A stretch of 64,000 bases of DNA from Bradyrhizobium diazoefficiens. Its GTDB lineage: Bacteria > Pseudomonadota > Alphaproteobacteria > Rhizobiales > Xanthobacteraceae. Every line of letters begins with the position of its first letter. Position 1 is the stretch's first letter. The notes beneath the pieces are model-generated. The model was not told the origin of the DNA and did no database searches. It was given only the letters and a program-made list of their open reading frames with translations. The stretch spans positions 781,813 to 845,812 of the forward strand of contig NZ_JAFCJE010000005.1 in the NCBI RefSeq assembly GCF_018131185.1, written 5' to 3'. This document shows positions 18,291-26,752 of the stretch, in pieces. Both the position numbers and the translations under genes were made by a program.

Positions 18291-19478
18291 TTACGCCGCC
18301 ACCTCGTCCCCGAGATACGCCACGGCCGCTTCCAGCCCGCCCTTGCCGTGCGGGATCTTCAGCGCATTCAATCCTACCTCGATCACCCCGAGCGTGCCGA
18401 GCAGCATCGGCGCATTGACGTGGCCCATATGGGCAATGCGGAACGCCTGTCCCGAGAGGTCGCCGATGCCGGTGCCGAGCACGACGCCGCACTTGTCCTT
18501 GCAATAGCGTTGCAGCACCGCGGGGTCGTGGCCGTTGCTCATGGTCACCGTGGTCACGGTGTTGGAGCGCTCGCTGGCTTCCGCGACGTTGAAGCCGAGC
18601 ACCTGGCCTTCCGACCATGCGGCAACGGCGCGGCGCGTGGCTTCGCCGAGCAGGCTGTGGCGGCGGAAGGCGTTCTCCAGGCCTTCCTCGTGCAGCATGT
18701 CGATCGCCTGGCGCAGCGCGAACAACAGATGCACCGGCGCGGTGCCGGCATATTTGCGATAATTCTCGGTGCCCTCGCGTTCGCTCCAGCTCCAATACGG
18801 CGTCGACATGTTGGCCTTCTTCTGCGCTTCGAGCGCGCGCGCATTGGCGGCAACGAAGCCGAGGCCCGGGGGCGTCATCAGGCCCTTCTGCGAGCCGGAC
18901 ATCGCGACGTCGATGCCCCATTTGTCCATCTCGAACGGCATGCAGCCGAGCGAGGCCACGGTGTCGACCATGTACAGCGCGGGATGGCCGGCCGCCTTGA
19001 TCGCCTTGCCGATCGCCTCGATGTCGTTCTGCACGCCCGAGGCGGTGTCGACCTGGACGACGACGACGGCCTTGATGGTGTGCTCCTTGTCGCGGCGCAG
19101 GCGCTCCTCGACTTCGTGCGGCCGCACCGCGCGGCGCCAGTCGCCCTTGAGCACCTCGACCTCGGCGCCCATCAGCGCTGCCGCATTGCCCCAGCCGATC
19201 GCGAACCGGCCGCTCTCCAGCACCAGCACCTTGTCGCCGCGCGACAGCACGTTGCTGAGCGCCGCTTCCCAGGCGCCGTGACCGTTGGCGATGTAGATGT
19301 AGGACTTGCCCTTGGTGGCAAACAGCTTCGAGATGTCACCGAGCAGGCTTTCGGTCAGATCGAGCATCTGCTTGGAATAGATGTCGATCGCCGGACGGTG
19401 CATCGCCCGCAGCACCTCGTCGGGCATGTTGGTGGGCCCGGGGATGGCCAGAAATTCCCGGCCCGCGCGAACGGTCAT
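18291..19478 (-). CDS. sgaA: Serine-glyoxylate aminotransferase (class V, PLP)
   Basis: 395 residues. It converts serine plus glyoxylate to hydroxypyruvate plus glycine, or alanine plus glyoxylate. PLP-binding K198 is in SGSQKGL and Asp is in YMVDTVASLG; IPGPTNMPDEVLRAM is the family N-terminus. ATG 19478 has AAGGA upstream. An in-frame ATG at 19526 adds 16 residues without a ribosome site. The gene serves serine-cycle or photorespiratory-type glyoxylate handling. No other serine-cycle genes are next to it. Confidence 0.92.
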   Translation of the reverse strand: MTVRAGREFLAIPGPTNMPDEVLRAMHRPAIDIYSKQMLDLTESLLGDISKLFATKGKSYIYIANGHGAWEAALSNVLSRGDKVLVLESGRFAIGWGNAAALMGAEVEVLKGDWRRAVRPHEVEERLRRDKEHTIKAVVVVQVDTASGVQNDIEAIGKAIKAAGHPALYMVDTVASLGCMPFEMDKWGIDVAMSGSQKGLMTPPGLGFVAANARALEAQKKANMSTPYWSWSEREGTENYRKYAGTAPVHLLFALRQAIDMLHEEGLENAFRRHSLLGEATRRAVAAWSEGQVLGFNVAEASERSNTVTTVTMSNGHDPAVLQRYCKDKCGVVLGTGIGDLSGQAFRIAHMGHVNAPMLLGTLGVIEVGLNALKIPHGKGGLEAAVAYLGDEVAA

Positions 19479-19578
19479 TGCTGTCAGTCCTTGTGTCGTG
19501 GAGACGGTGGAAGGTTGATGATCCATGTTTCTACGCGTTGGAGGCGCTCAGGAAAAGCACGGAAAACGCAGGTCAGGG

Positions 19579-20319
19579 TTATCGTTTGGTCTCGCGGCAG
19601 CCGGCGGCTTCGGCCTCCTCGACCGAGCAGAACCAGCGGGTGCCCTTGCTGATCTTCATCTTGATCTGGGTGTACCAGCGGCTGGTCGGCTGGTGGAAGA
19701 TGCACTCGCCGGCGCTGTTGACGTTGCCTTTGATGGTGCAATCCGGGGAGGGCGCGACCGGCCCCGAGGCCGAGGCGAGCAGCACCTTGTGTGCCCCCTC
19801 GGGTGGCTTGGTCGCGCCGAGGATGACGGTCTTCTTGTTGCGGACGCGCCAGTCCCAGGGCGCGATGAAGGCGCCCTGCCACATCCCGGCTTTTGCCTCG
19901 CGCGCCGCTTTCTCGTCTGCATCGTAGTCGTGGGACATGCGGGTGTAGGCCAGCGCCCAGCCGCTGCGCACCAGCCATTTCTGGATGTCCTCGCCACCGA
20001 CCTCGCAGCGCGCCACGGTGCGGCCGCGCCGGTCGATTGATCGCGCGTGGCAGGCCCAGCTCTTGCCGTCCGTGTACTTGGCGAGCTCGTCGCGCGCCGC
20101 GACGCCGCAGGTCCAGCGCTCGGTCTTGGTGTTGAGGCAGAGCTGGTCGATTGCGGGCGCGTCGATGCCGCCGAGCCGGATGCGCGTGTTGCCGATCACC
20201 ACGGCATCGCCAGCGCGGACTTTTGCAATGCCGGTGATGTCGGCGGCCGCAGCCAGCGAGGGCAGGGCGAGCCAAGATGAGCCGAGCAGAGACAGCGCAA
20301 TCAGGAATTTTCGCAACAT
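19579..20319 (-). CDS. Exported SNase-like protein with a lost catalytic glutamate
   Basis: 246 residues. A signal peptide to about residue 25 is followed by a staphylococcal-nuclease (OB) fold at about 26-150. The catalytic Arg equivalents (IRLGGIDAP, and R100 in DRRGRTVARC) and Asp (D53) are present, but the position of the general base Glu43 of nuclease is Ala56 (DAPAIDQ, codon GCA). C71 (WTCG), C90 and C104 suggest disulphides. The C-terminal third (CIFHQPTSRWYTQIKM..) is a Cys-containing extension of unknown role. The exact substitution suggests a non-catalytic binding role. Confidence 0.8.
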   Translation of the reverse strand: MLRKFLIALSLLGSSWLALPSLAAAADITGIAKVRAGDAVVIGNTRIRLGGIDAPAIDQLCLNTKTERWTCGVAARDELAKYTDGKSWACHARSIDRRGRTVARCEVGGEDIQKWLVRSGWALAYTRMSHDYDADEKAAREAKAGMWQGAFIAPWDWRVRNKKTVILGATKPPEGAHKVLLASASGPVAPSPDCTIKGNVNSAGECIFHQPTSRWYTQIKMKISKGTRWFCSVEEAEAAGCRETKR

Positions 20320-20437
20320 GCCGGTCCGCGTGGGATGAAAATCTCGATAGACCGCGCAATTGTGGTCGGCTTTTGTCCGCCCGGCCAGCGCCTGCCTGAC
20401 GGATGAGCTTTCAACTTCCCGTCATTGCCGGGCGAGT

Positions 20438-20513
20438 GGCGAATAGGGAGTACCGCATAGGGCGCCGCGCACCATTCGCCATTCGCTACTCGCCATTCAC
20501 CATTCGCCTCCGC
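20438..20513. repeat. Short tandem-like repeat of CGCCATTC/GAATGGCG units
   Basis: Degenerate units of about 7-9 bp (GGCGAATAGG, ACCATTCGCC, ATTCGCTACT, CGCCATTCAC, CATTCGCC) occupy the 3' end of the next gene and its downstream flank. The last codons (MVNGE-stop) of that gene are built from the repeat. Confidence 0.6.
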
Positions 20514-22216
20514 GCCACCGCCAGGCCCATCAGCACGAATGCCGACGTCACCTCCGGCCCGCCCACCAGGATCCGCGTGGGCGTCTTCATCTTGTTCCAC
20601 TCATAGGCGCGGAACGGGCCGCGGCGGCCGCCTTCGCCGAGGTTTGCGACGATCACGTTCAGCGCCGGTGCGAAGGCGCGCGGGTCGGCGCCGAGATGGC
20701 CGAGCGCGATCAGCGCCAGCGCCGCGTCGAACACGTTCATCTCAGCGGCCATCAGCTCGTCCTTGACGTAGGACAGCACGCGATGGCGGATGAAGTCGAA
20801 ATCGCCGGCGGGATCGATCGCGGCCTGCGCCGCCAGCGGCAACGTCAGGAAGGCCGCATAGCATCGGCCGAAATAGGCGCTGTAGAGCTCCGGCAGGTAA
20901 TAGATGTGCGAGCGCGGATTGGCGAAGGCGCCGCTCGCGGCCAGCCGCTTCTGGAAACCGATGATGCGATGCACCGTCGCGAGCCGCGACGGTGTCTCCA
21001 ACACTTTCCAGCGTGCCAGATTGCGAAAGCTCACCTCGAGAATGTCGAGATTGAGCGTCGGGTCGAGATCATTGCCGTAGGGACGCTCGCCCTTGAGGTT
21101 GTCGATCCAGGTCGCGACCCCGCCCTCATAGTCGATATTGTCGTTCAGCGGCACGGTCACGCGGGGTTCGTTGACGCCGGCGTGCACCTGATAGCCGGAA
21201 TAGAAGTCGAGCAGCGGCTGGTCGATGATCGCGTCGAGGCAGCCGGCCTGCGTCGCTGCCGAGATCGAGCACGCCGTGGTGTCGCAGTCCGGCACGTAAA
21301 TGCCGAAGCCGAGGTCCTGCTTGATCTGCGCGAAGTATCGCGAGAAGCGCGGATGCGGCGCCGGCGCCAGCGCGGTGATGACGTTGAAGCGCGTCCCGTC
21401 GATGCCCTCGACCTCCTCGCGGCTGATGTTGACGCAAAAATCCACCATGTCGGCGATGGCGCGCTCGGCCGCGATCTTGTCGGACGCCGAGGCGAGCTCG
21501 GTCTCGCCATAGTTCAGCAGCGCCTCGATGAAGAATGCGTCGTAATAGGCCGAGCGGTGCCGGATCTGCACCGGCTCCCACATCGGCTCGGCGACCCCTC
21601 GCCAGGGCGGATTGACCACGGCCCCGGCCGGCGATCGCGCGATGAAGACGCGGGCGAGGTTGAACAGCAGCGAGGAATTCTTGTAGCCGCGGGCGTTGAG
21701 GCCCGTGAGCGCCATGATCAGCTCGCGGCCGCGAAAATCCGGATCGCCGATCAGGTTGAAGGCGGCATAGGTCGGCAGGAAGCCGTTCCGGCGGTAGGAG
21801 CCGAGCAGATGCTGCGCGCAATCGCGGATCACGCCGTCGATCTGCGCTTGCGGCGGCGCCGAGCCCGTGAACATCGCCGGCGGCGGCTTCGGATGGTCGA
21901 GCGCGATGCTGTCGACGAGGTCGGCGACCGGCTGGCCGACCACCGCCCAGTCGGGCTCGGCCTCGTCGCGGGCGCGAACCAGCGCCTTGCGTAGCGCCGT
22001 CAGCCTGGCCTCGTCGCGCAGCTCGGGCAGCCCGGCCCGCCGGAGCAGCACCCGCAGCGCGGGATTGCCGAGCGCAGTCTTGTAGAATTTGGCCAGATGC
22101 GGATCGCCGCCGGCCGTCGCCGATAATACGGGATCGCAGACGTCGTAAAGCGAGGGGCCGTCCTTCGGCGCCAGCAGCGCCCGGCAGGCGGCGCCGGCGA
22201 AATAATGAAAGTTCAT
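20486..22216 (-). CDS. Conserved protein of unknown function, 576 residues
   Basis: I do not recognise a named domain. It is soluble, helix-rich and without a signal peptide. It begins MNFHYFAGAACRALLAPKDG and has conserved-looking stretches IYVPDCDTTACSISAA, NDNIDYEGGVATWIDNL and MNVFDAALALIALGHLG. These recall alpha-barrel cyclase or glycosidase-like helical folds, but that is only an impression. The frame extends 20 codons upstream to 22276; MNFHYF was chosen because the upstream stretch is proline-rich and non-coding in look. The C-terminus lies within a short intergenic-type repeat. It has no operon partner. Confidence 0.75.
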   Translation of the reverse strand: MNFHYFAGAACRALLAPKDGPSLYDVCDPVLSATAGGDPHLAKFYKTALGNPALRVLLRRAGLPELRDEARLTALRKALVRARDEAEPDWAVVGQPVADLVDSIALDHPKPPPAMFTGSAPPQAQIDGVIRDCAQHLLGSYRRNGFLPTYAAFNLIGDPDFRGRELIMALTGLNARGYKNSSLLFNLARVFIARSPAGAVVNPPWRGVAEPMWEPVQIRHRSAYYDAFFIEALLNYGETELASASDKIAAERAIADMVDFCVNISREEVEGIDGTRFNVITALAPAPHPRFSRYFAQIKQDLGFGIYVPDCDTTACSISAATQAGCLDAIIDQPLLDFYSGYQVHAGVNEPRVTVPLNDNIDYEGGVATWIDNLKGERPYGNDLDPTLNLDILEVSFRNLARWKVLETPSRLATVHRIIGFQKRLAASGAFANPRSHIYYLPELYSAYFGRCYAAFLTLPLAAQAAIDPAGDFDFIRHRVLSYVKDELMAAEMNVFDAALALIALGHLGADPRAFAPALNVIVANLGEGGRRGPFRAYEWNKMKTPTRILVGGPEVTSAFVLMGLAVARRRMVNGE

Positions 22217-22645
22217 GAAGTACCTGGTCGCGGACTCTGGCGGGGGTTGGCCGGGGGCCGGCCATCGCGCTCCCAACCACGCGCCACCCCCTGCAAGTCG
22301 TTGAAAAGGCTACCCGGATTCGCAGGAAATACAAATGTGATGAACGTCACGGAAAAACGCGGCACGAAGGCTGCATGATCGGACCCCGAAAGGGCCCGCA
22401 GGAGCACAAAATGCACAAAACTGGGCGAGGGAATTAACGAACAACATCAGTAGCTTAGATCAAATTTTGGGAATCTGTTGCCGGGCGCACTATATCCGGT
22501 TAAAGGTTTGTTTGGTGCGGCGCCGCAAATTGCGCGCAATTCGGGGGCACATCCCCGGCCAATCCCTCAAACCTAAAGACGCTATCGCGCTACTCAAACA
22601 GTGTGCGCGCGCTTGGCTGGTCTTTGGCACAGGAAACGAACCGAG
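22217..22645. other. Divergent intergenic region, 429 bp, no gene seen
   Basis: It separates the divergent unknown-function gene and the caspase-fold gene. It is AT-richer than its surroundings around 22430-22510 (TTAACGAACAACATCAG, CAAATTTTGGGAATC), as expected of promoters. No clear operator palindrome or RNA motif was found. The open frames through it are in poor codon context. Confidence 0.5.
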
Positions 22646-23494
22646 ATGAATGTAAAGCAGCTCGACCTTTCCAGACGCACGATCGCGCTGGCCGCGGCCC
22701 TCATCGGCACGGTCTCGCTGGTGATCGGCGCCCATGCTGCTCTCAACATGCGCGCGATCGACGCCGCCAAGGCGGTCTCGACCGACCAGGTCACGGGTTC
22801 GATCGCCCAGACCTCCCGCCTCGCGCTCGTCATCGGCAACGGACACTATCCAGACGCCAGCGCGCCGCTGACGCAGTCGATCAACGACGCCCGCGCGCTG
22901 TCCTCGTCCCTGCGCAAGGACGGCTTTGACGTCGACATGGTGGAAGACGCGACCCGGGACGACATGGTCCGCGCCGTCAACCGCCTGAAGTCGCGGATCA
23001 AGCGCGATACCGTCGTCATGCTGTTCTTCGGCGGCTACGGCGTGCAGGCCGGCCGCCAGAGCTACATGCTGCCGGTCGATGCCGTGATCTGGAAGGAAAG
23101 CGACGTCCGCCGCCAGGGCGTCTCGATCGACGGCGTGCTCGACATGATGAAGGAGCAGGGCGCCAAGGCCAAGCTCGTCGTCGTCGACGCCTCCCGCCGC
23201 AATCCCTATGAGCGCCGCTTCCGCTCCTACAGCCACGGCCTCGCGCCGATCAGCGCGTCCGACAATGCCCTGATCCTCACCTCGGCCTCGCCCGGCAAGG
23301 TCGTCGACGACGGCAAGGGCGAGCACAGCGTGCTGGTCAGCGAGTTCCTCAACAACCTCAACGCCCGGGGCAGCGCCGAGAGCGTCTTCAACAAGACCCG
23401 CCTCGCCATCTCCCGCGCCAGCGAAGGCGACCAGGTCCCGACGGTCTCCTCCTCGCTGCTCGAAGACGTCCAATTCGGCGAAGCCGGCGGCTAG
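22646..23494 (+). CDS. Caspase-fold (C14/p20) pseudoenzyme, catalytic dyad Tyr-Ser
   Basis: 282 residues. An N-terminal signal anchor (about 10-32) is followed by a caspase p20-like domain (about 57-270: RLALVIGNGHYP, DARALSSSL, YMLPVDAVIW). The catalytic His of the usual F-Y-S-G-H-G motif is Tyr131 (FFGGYG), and the catalytic Cys of D-A-C-R-x-N-P is Ser183 (DASRRNP). It is therefore very unlikely to be a cysteine protease. A paralogue with TPRs lies at 45703-47232, with matching RRNPxERRFRS and SRASxGxQVP stretches. Probably an envelope scaffold or regulatory protein. ATG 22646 follows GAACCGAG; the frame is open 45 nt further upstream. Confidence 0.88.
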   Translation: MNVKQLDLSRRTIALAAALIGTVSLVIGAHAALNMRAIDAAKAVSTDQVTGSIAQTSRLALVIGNGHYPDASAPLTQSINDARALSSSLRKDGFDVDMVEDATRDDMVRAVNRLKSRIKRDTVVMLFFGGYGVQAGRQSYMLPVDAVIWKESDVRRQGVSIDGVLDMMKEQGAKAKLVVVDASRRNPYERRFRSYSHGLAPISASDNALILTSASPGKVVDDGKGEHSVLVSEFLNNLNARGSAESVFNKTRLAISRASEGDQVPTVSSSLLEDVQFGEAGG

Positions 23495-23518
23495 TTTTTT
23501 CCTTGGATCTTGCGACGT

Positions 23519-23655
23519 CTCGTGCCCCGGACGCGGCGCATCATAGGATGATGCGACGCTGAGCCGGGGCCCATTTTTTGGGACTGTCGTTTCGTGACGA
23601 GATGGTCCCGGTTCTGCTCAGCAGCGCTGCACGCCGCAGCGCGTCCGGGACACAG
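23519..23655. repeat. Intergenic repeat with inverted ends
   Basis: The left end GTGCCCCGGACGCG and right end CGCGTCCGGGACAC are inverted with one mismatch. Between them, GCGCATCATAGGATGATGCG forms an inner hairpin. It fills the convergent gap after the caspase-fold gene and has no coding frame. It resembles Bradyrhizobium short dispersed repeats. Confidence 0.65.
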
Positions 23656-23667
23656 GCTCTCCAATCG

Positions 23668-24558
23668 CTACTTCGCTGCTTCCGCGGCCATCACCGGTCG
23701 CACCGGATCGCCTTCGCGCAAGAGCGCGCCGGCGCGGGCGACGACGACATCGCCCTCGTTGAGGCCGTCGCGGACCTCGATATTGCCGCCGGACATCAAG
23801 CCGACCTCGACACGCTTGGTCTCGACGCGGTTGCGACGGATCACCTGCACCACGGTGCCGGCGGAGGAATATTGCACGGCCGTCAGGGGCACCGCGACGT
23901 TGCAGCTCTGCCCGGACTTGATCAGCGCACGCCCGCTCGCCTTCAGCAGCAGCCGCTTCTGCGAGGAGATGCCGATATAGACCATGCCCTGCTGGATGTT
24001 CGGCTCGACGGTCGGGCCGATGCGACGCACCTTGCCGTCGATGTCGCCGGCGCCGGAGATCCGCACCGTCGCCGGCTGATTGACGGCGAGCTTGCGCAAA
24101 TCGGTCGTCGCAACCAGGCCGACGAGATCGTATTCGCTGCGCGCCACGATCGTGAACAGCGCCTCGCCCTTGGCCGAGGCGAAATTGCCGATCTGGGCCG
24201 TCGACGCCGCGATCACGCCCGCCACGGGGGCGGTGACCTGCAGCGTGCCGCCCTCGGGAAGCGCCAGCCGCGCCAGCACCTGGCCGGCGGTGGTGGTGTC
24301 GCCGGCTTCCGCCAGCACGTCCGTGACCTTCAGGCCCGGGCGCTCGGGCCGCACCGAGGTTTCCTCCCGCGCGATGATCGTGCCGGTGGCCTCGACGATG
24401 TCGGAGAAGCAGGATTTCGCGACTTTCAGCACCGTGACGGCCGGCCCCTTGGGTGCGTCGTCATCGGCAGCCCGGGCCGGATATTGACCGAGGACGAGCG
24501 CGCCGGCGACGGCTGCGGGGCACAGGGTTCGGACAACGGCACGGGGCAAATGACGCAT
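23668..24558 (-). CDS. Orphan periplasmic adaptor (HlyD/RND membrane-fusion family)
   Basis: 296 residues. A signal peptide ends at PARAADD (about residue 25). Then come the barrel-sandwich (lipoyl-like) halves (SVRPERPGLKVTDVLAEAGD, LQVTAPVAGVIA), a beta barrel, and a C-terminal membrane-proximal part (DGLNEGDVVVARAG). No pump gene is adjacent. It is paralogous to the adaptor at 43800-44729, sharing a C-F-S-D motif near the mature N-terminus (KSCFSDIVEATG against NACFSDLVRVTG). The helical hairpin is short. The frame reaches 24633, but MRHLPRAV opens the signal peptide. Confidence 0.85.
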   Translation of the reverse strand: MRHLPRAVVRTLCPAAVAGALVLGQYPARAADDDAPKGPAVTVLKVAKSCFSDIVEATGTIIAREETSVRPERPGLKVTDVLAEAGDTTTAGQVLARLALPEGGTLQVTAPVAGVIAASTAQIGNFASAKGEALFTIVARSEYDLVGLVATTDLRKLAVNQPATVRISGAGDIDGKVRRIGPTVEPNIQQGMVYIGISSQKRLLLKASGRALIKSGQSCNVAVPLTAVQYSSAGTVVQVIRRNRVETKRVEVGLMSGGNIEVRDGLNEGDVVVARAGALLREGDPVRPVMAAEAAK

Positions 24559-24790
24559 CGGAAATTCCACGGGGTTCAAGCCCTTCGATCGATAGCAGAT
24601 GGCAACGGGCCGGACTATGGCCGCGTTGCCCATGTCGGGATGCCACGCCGGCGCGCGCCGCCGTGGCAGGTCATTGATGAGTCGCGGGATTGGAGATCAG
24701 GTTCGCCGCCCTCCGGGGTCGGGCGGCCTGATTGCGGCTTTCCATGGGGTGTGGACCCTCACGGCTGAGGTCGCCGCAATGGCGGGCCCC

Positions 24791-24961
24791 TCAGCCGCGG
24801 CGCTCGCCCAGCAGCCGCCCGCTGGCCCGGTCGATCAAATGCAGCCGCGTGCAGGCCGGGCAGGACACCGACTCATGCGTGCGGTCGGTCGGCTCGTTGG
24901 CGAGCCGATGCTGCACGTTCAGGCCGGTCTGCGGGCATTTGAAGACGATCTGGCGGTCCAT
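24791..24961 (-). CDS. Small zinc-ribbon-like protein, 56 residues
   Basis: It begins MDRQIVFKCPQTGLNVQHRL and ends RASGRLLGERRG. C9, C34 and C37 (FKCPQTG..., SCPACTRLH) suggest a small metal-binding ribbon in which the first knuckle has only one Cys; nearby His may complete the site. Similar tiny proteins (C-P-x-T-G-x-x-V-Q start, C-P-x-C-x-x-x-H middle) are common in Bradyrhizobium, with no known function. Codon usage is typical of the genome. Confidence 0.75.
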   Translation of the reverse strand: MDRQIVFKCPQTGLNVQHRLANEPTDRTHESVSCPACTRLHLIDRASGRLLGERRG

Positions 24962-25044
24962 GGCCGATCATATGAAGACAAGGCGCGCCTGCGAAAATTA
25001 CGGATGTTTACGTAGGTCGGCCTGGCCCCCTCAGCCTGGCCCCC

Positions 25045-26172
25045 TCACGGCAGATTCACGAACTCCACCCAGTTCGGTTTCTTGCCGGTGGGGTAGGATT
25101 TCAGCCTGGCCAGCGCGCCGCTGCTCGGGTCGATCGCATAGACCGTCATGCTGTCGGAGAGCTCGCCGACCGCGGCGAGGTAGCGGCCGGAGGGATCGAT
25201 ATTGAAGCCGCGGGGCTGCTTCTCGGTCGGGACACTGCCGATCGTGGTCAACTTGCCGCTTGATCCGTCCACCCTGTAGGCGGTGAGCGTGCTGGTGGTG
25301 CGCTCGGAGGCGTAGAGGAAGCGGCCGTCCGGGGTGATGTGGATGTCGGCAGCCCAGGGCTTTCCTGAAAACCCTTCCGGCAGCACGGTGGTGCGCTGGA
25401 TCTCGTCCCAGGCGCCGCTCCTCGCCTCATAGGTGAAGGCTGCGACGTCGCCGTTCAGCTCGTGGAGGAGATAGACGAACTTGCCGCCCGGGTGAAACAC
25501 GAAGTGCCGCGGCCCCGATTTTTCCGGCACCTTGTGGACCGGCGGATCGCTCGGCGTCAGCGTGCCGGCCGCGGCATCGAACGCGAAGCTCAGCACCTGG
25601 TCGGAGCCCAGATTGGTCGCGAACGCGAAGCGGTTGTCGGGCGAGGGCAGGAACGCGTGCGCATTCAGCCCGGTCGGAATCACCTGCTTCGGCTCGCCGG
25701 CGACGCCGTTTGCGCCCAGCGGATTCAGCGCAACCTTGTTGCCGCCATAGGACGCGCTGAACAGGAACTTGCCGCTGTGGTCGACGGCGATATTGGCCAT
25801 GCTGTCGGCGAGCGGCGCGTTGCCGAGCTGGCTGAGCTCGCCCGTCTTGGGATCGATCGCAAAGCTCACGGCGAGGTAGGGCTGCGAGCGAACGCCGGCA
25901 ATCAGCACGCGGTGGTCGGGCGTGATCGCGAGGGGTGTCGAGGATCCGGGCTTCTCGATACCCTTGAAGGCGGCCGTCTGCACGGGCGTCATCTCGCCGC
26001 TCGCGGTCATCTTGAACACGCTGATGTCGTTGCTGTCGGCGTTGCCGACATAGGCGAAGGTCTCGGCCATGCCGGCTTGGACTCCAGAAATGAGGGTGAG
26101 GGCTGCGAACAGGGTGGTGGCGATCGCAGCGCGTGGCGCCTTGGACGCGATGCGTCGGGTCGGTCTCGACAT
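25045..26172 (-). CDS. Exported lactonase-family beta-propeller (6-phosphogluconolactonase-like, YbhE type)
   Basis: 375 residues. A signal peptide (Arg-rich start, cleavage near GMAET, about residue 36) precedes a seven-bladed propeller of the cycloisomerase-2/YbhE family (YVGNADSNDISVFKM, RHFVFHPGGKFVYLLHE, GFNIDPSGRYLAAVG). The Arg and His of RHFVFHPGG are the typical active-site pair. A periplasmic location argues against a pentose-phosphate role and for hydrolysis of an external lactone or a non-enzymatic role. AGGAGGAG lies just before ATG 26172; the frame is open to 26385 without coding look. Confidence 0.85.
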   Translation of the reverse strand: MSRPTRRIASKAPRAAIATTLFAALTLISGVQAGMAETFAYVGNADSNDISVFKMTASGEMTPVQTAAFKGIEKPGSSTPLAITPDHRVLIAGVRSQPYLAVSFAIDPKTGELSQLGNAPLADSMANIAVDHSGKFLFSASYGGNKVALNPLGANGVAGEPKQVIPTGLNAHAFLPSPDNRFAFATNLGSDQVLSFAFDAAAGTLTPSDPPVHKVPEKSGPRHFVFHPGGKFVYLLHELNGDVAAFTYEARSGAWDEIQRTTVLPEGFSGKPWAADIHITPDGRFLYASERTTSTLTAYRVDGSSGKLTTIGSVPTEKQPRGFNIDPSGRYLAAVGELSDSMTVYAIDPSSGALARLKSYPTGKKPNWVEFVNLP

Positions 26173-26299
26173 GGTCTCCTCCTGAAGGCCGGGTCGCTTC
26201 ATTGTCGTTTTGCCGGCGAGGATAGCGGGCGGCGCGCGCCCGCACCAAATTCCAGTTGGGATCGATCGATGCTGAAATTGTATCGGTCGCCGCAGAGGG

Positions 26300-26479
26300 C
26301 TACCGCGCCGAAGCTGTCCGGGAGGGCAGATTCGGGCTGGACGCAGGAGCGGGCGGTCCGAGCACGGTCCAGACGGCAACCGCAATCAGGGCGGATGTGA
26401 GGATGGTCCAGGCGATGAGCCGCTGCCGCATCAGGCCGAATCCGTCGGTGTCATTGATGTCCAGGCCGTCCAGGATCAT
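26300..26479 (-). CDS. Hypothetical 59-residue single-TM protein
   Basis: It begins MILDGLDINDTDGFGL. One TM segment (LIAWTILTSALIAVAVWTVL) is followed by a Pro/Ser-rich tail ending TASAR. Codon third positions are GC-rich like neighbouring genes. An ATG three codons upstream (26488) or the internal MRQRLIAW could be the start. It is transcribed toward the propeller gene and may share its promoter. Function unknown. Confidence 0.45.
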   Translation of the reverse strand: MILDGLDINDTDGFGLMRQRLIAWTILTSALIAVAVWTVLGPPAPASSPNLPSRTASAR

Positions 26480-26573
26480 GCACTTCAAACCGCGGCAATC
26501 CTGTGAACTCGTTCACAGCCGAAAACCGCCGGTGCAATGCGAAACCAACGCCGCGCCAGCGCATTGAACCGGC

Positions 26574-26750
26574 ATGCCCCAGGAAAACGATCTCGAAGGC
26601 AAGCCCGACATGGGCGGCAAGCATGGCGGTCAGAAAGGCCAGCCCAAGCCGCCGCCGCGCCCGCAGGAGGGCGAGCGCGACGCCGACGTCGTGGCAAAGC
26701 GCCACACCAGTCAAACCGATCCCGCCTCGCCGCCGACCAAACCAAAGTAG
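26574..26750 (+). CDS. Hypothetical 58-residue hydrophilic protein
   Basis: It begins MPQENDLEGKPDMGGKHGGQ and is dominated by Gly, Pro, Lys, Asp and Gln, so it is probably disordered. The codon pattern fits a real gene better than the opposite-strand frame over the same bases. No ribosome site stands out. It is followed 2 nt later by another small co-directional frame. Function unknown. Confidence 0.45.
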   Translation: MPQENDLEGKPDMGGKHGGQKGQPKPPPRPQEGERDADVVAKRHTSQTDPASPPTKPK

Positions 26751-26752
26751 CG

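Noticed and set aside
26451..26714. 87-codon minus-strand frame with a hydrophobic stretch
   Set aside because: It overlaps two better small frames on both strands and its codon third positions are less GC-biased; kept out in favour of the plus-strand 58-residue frame.
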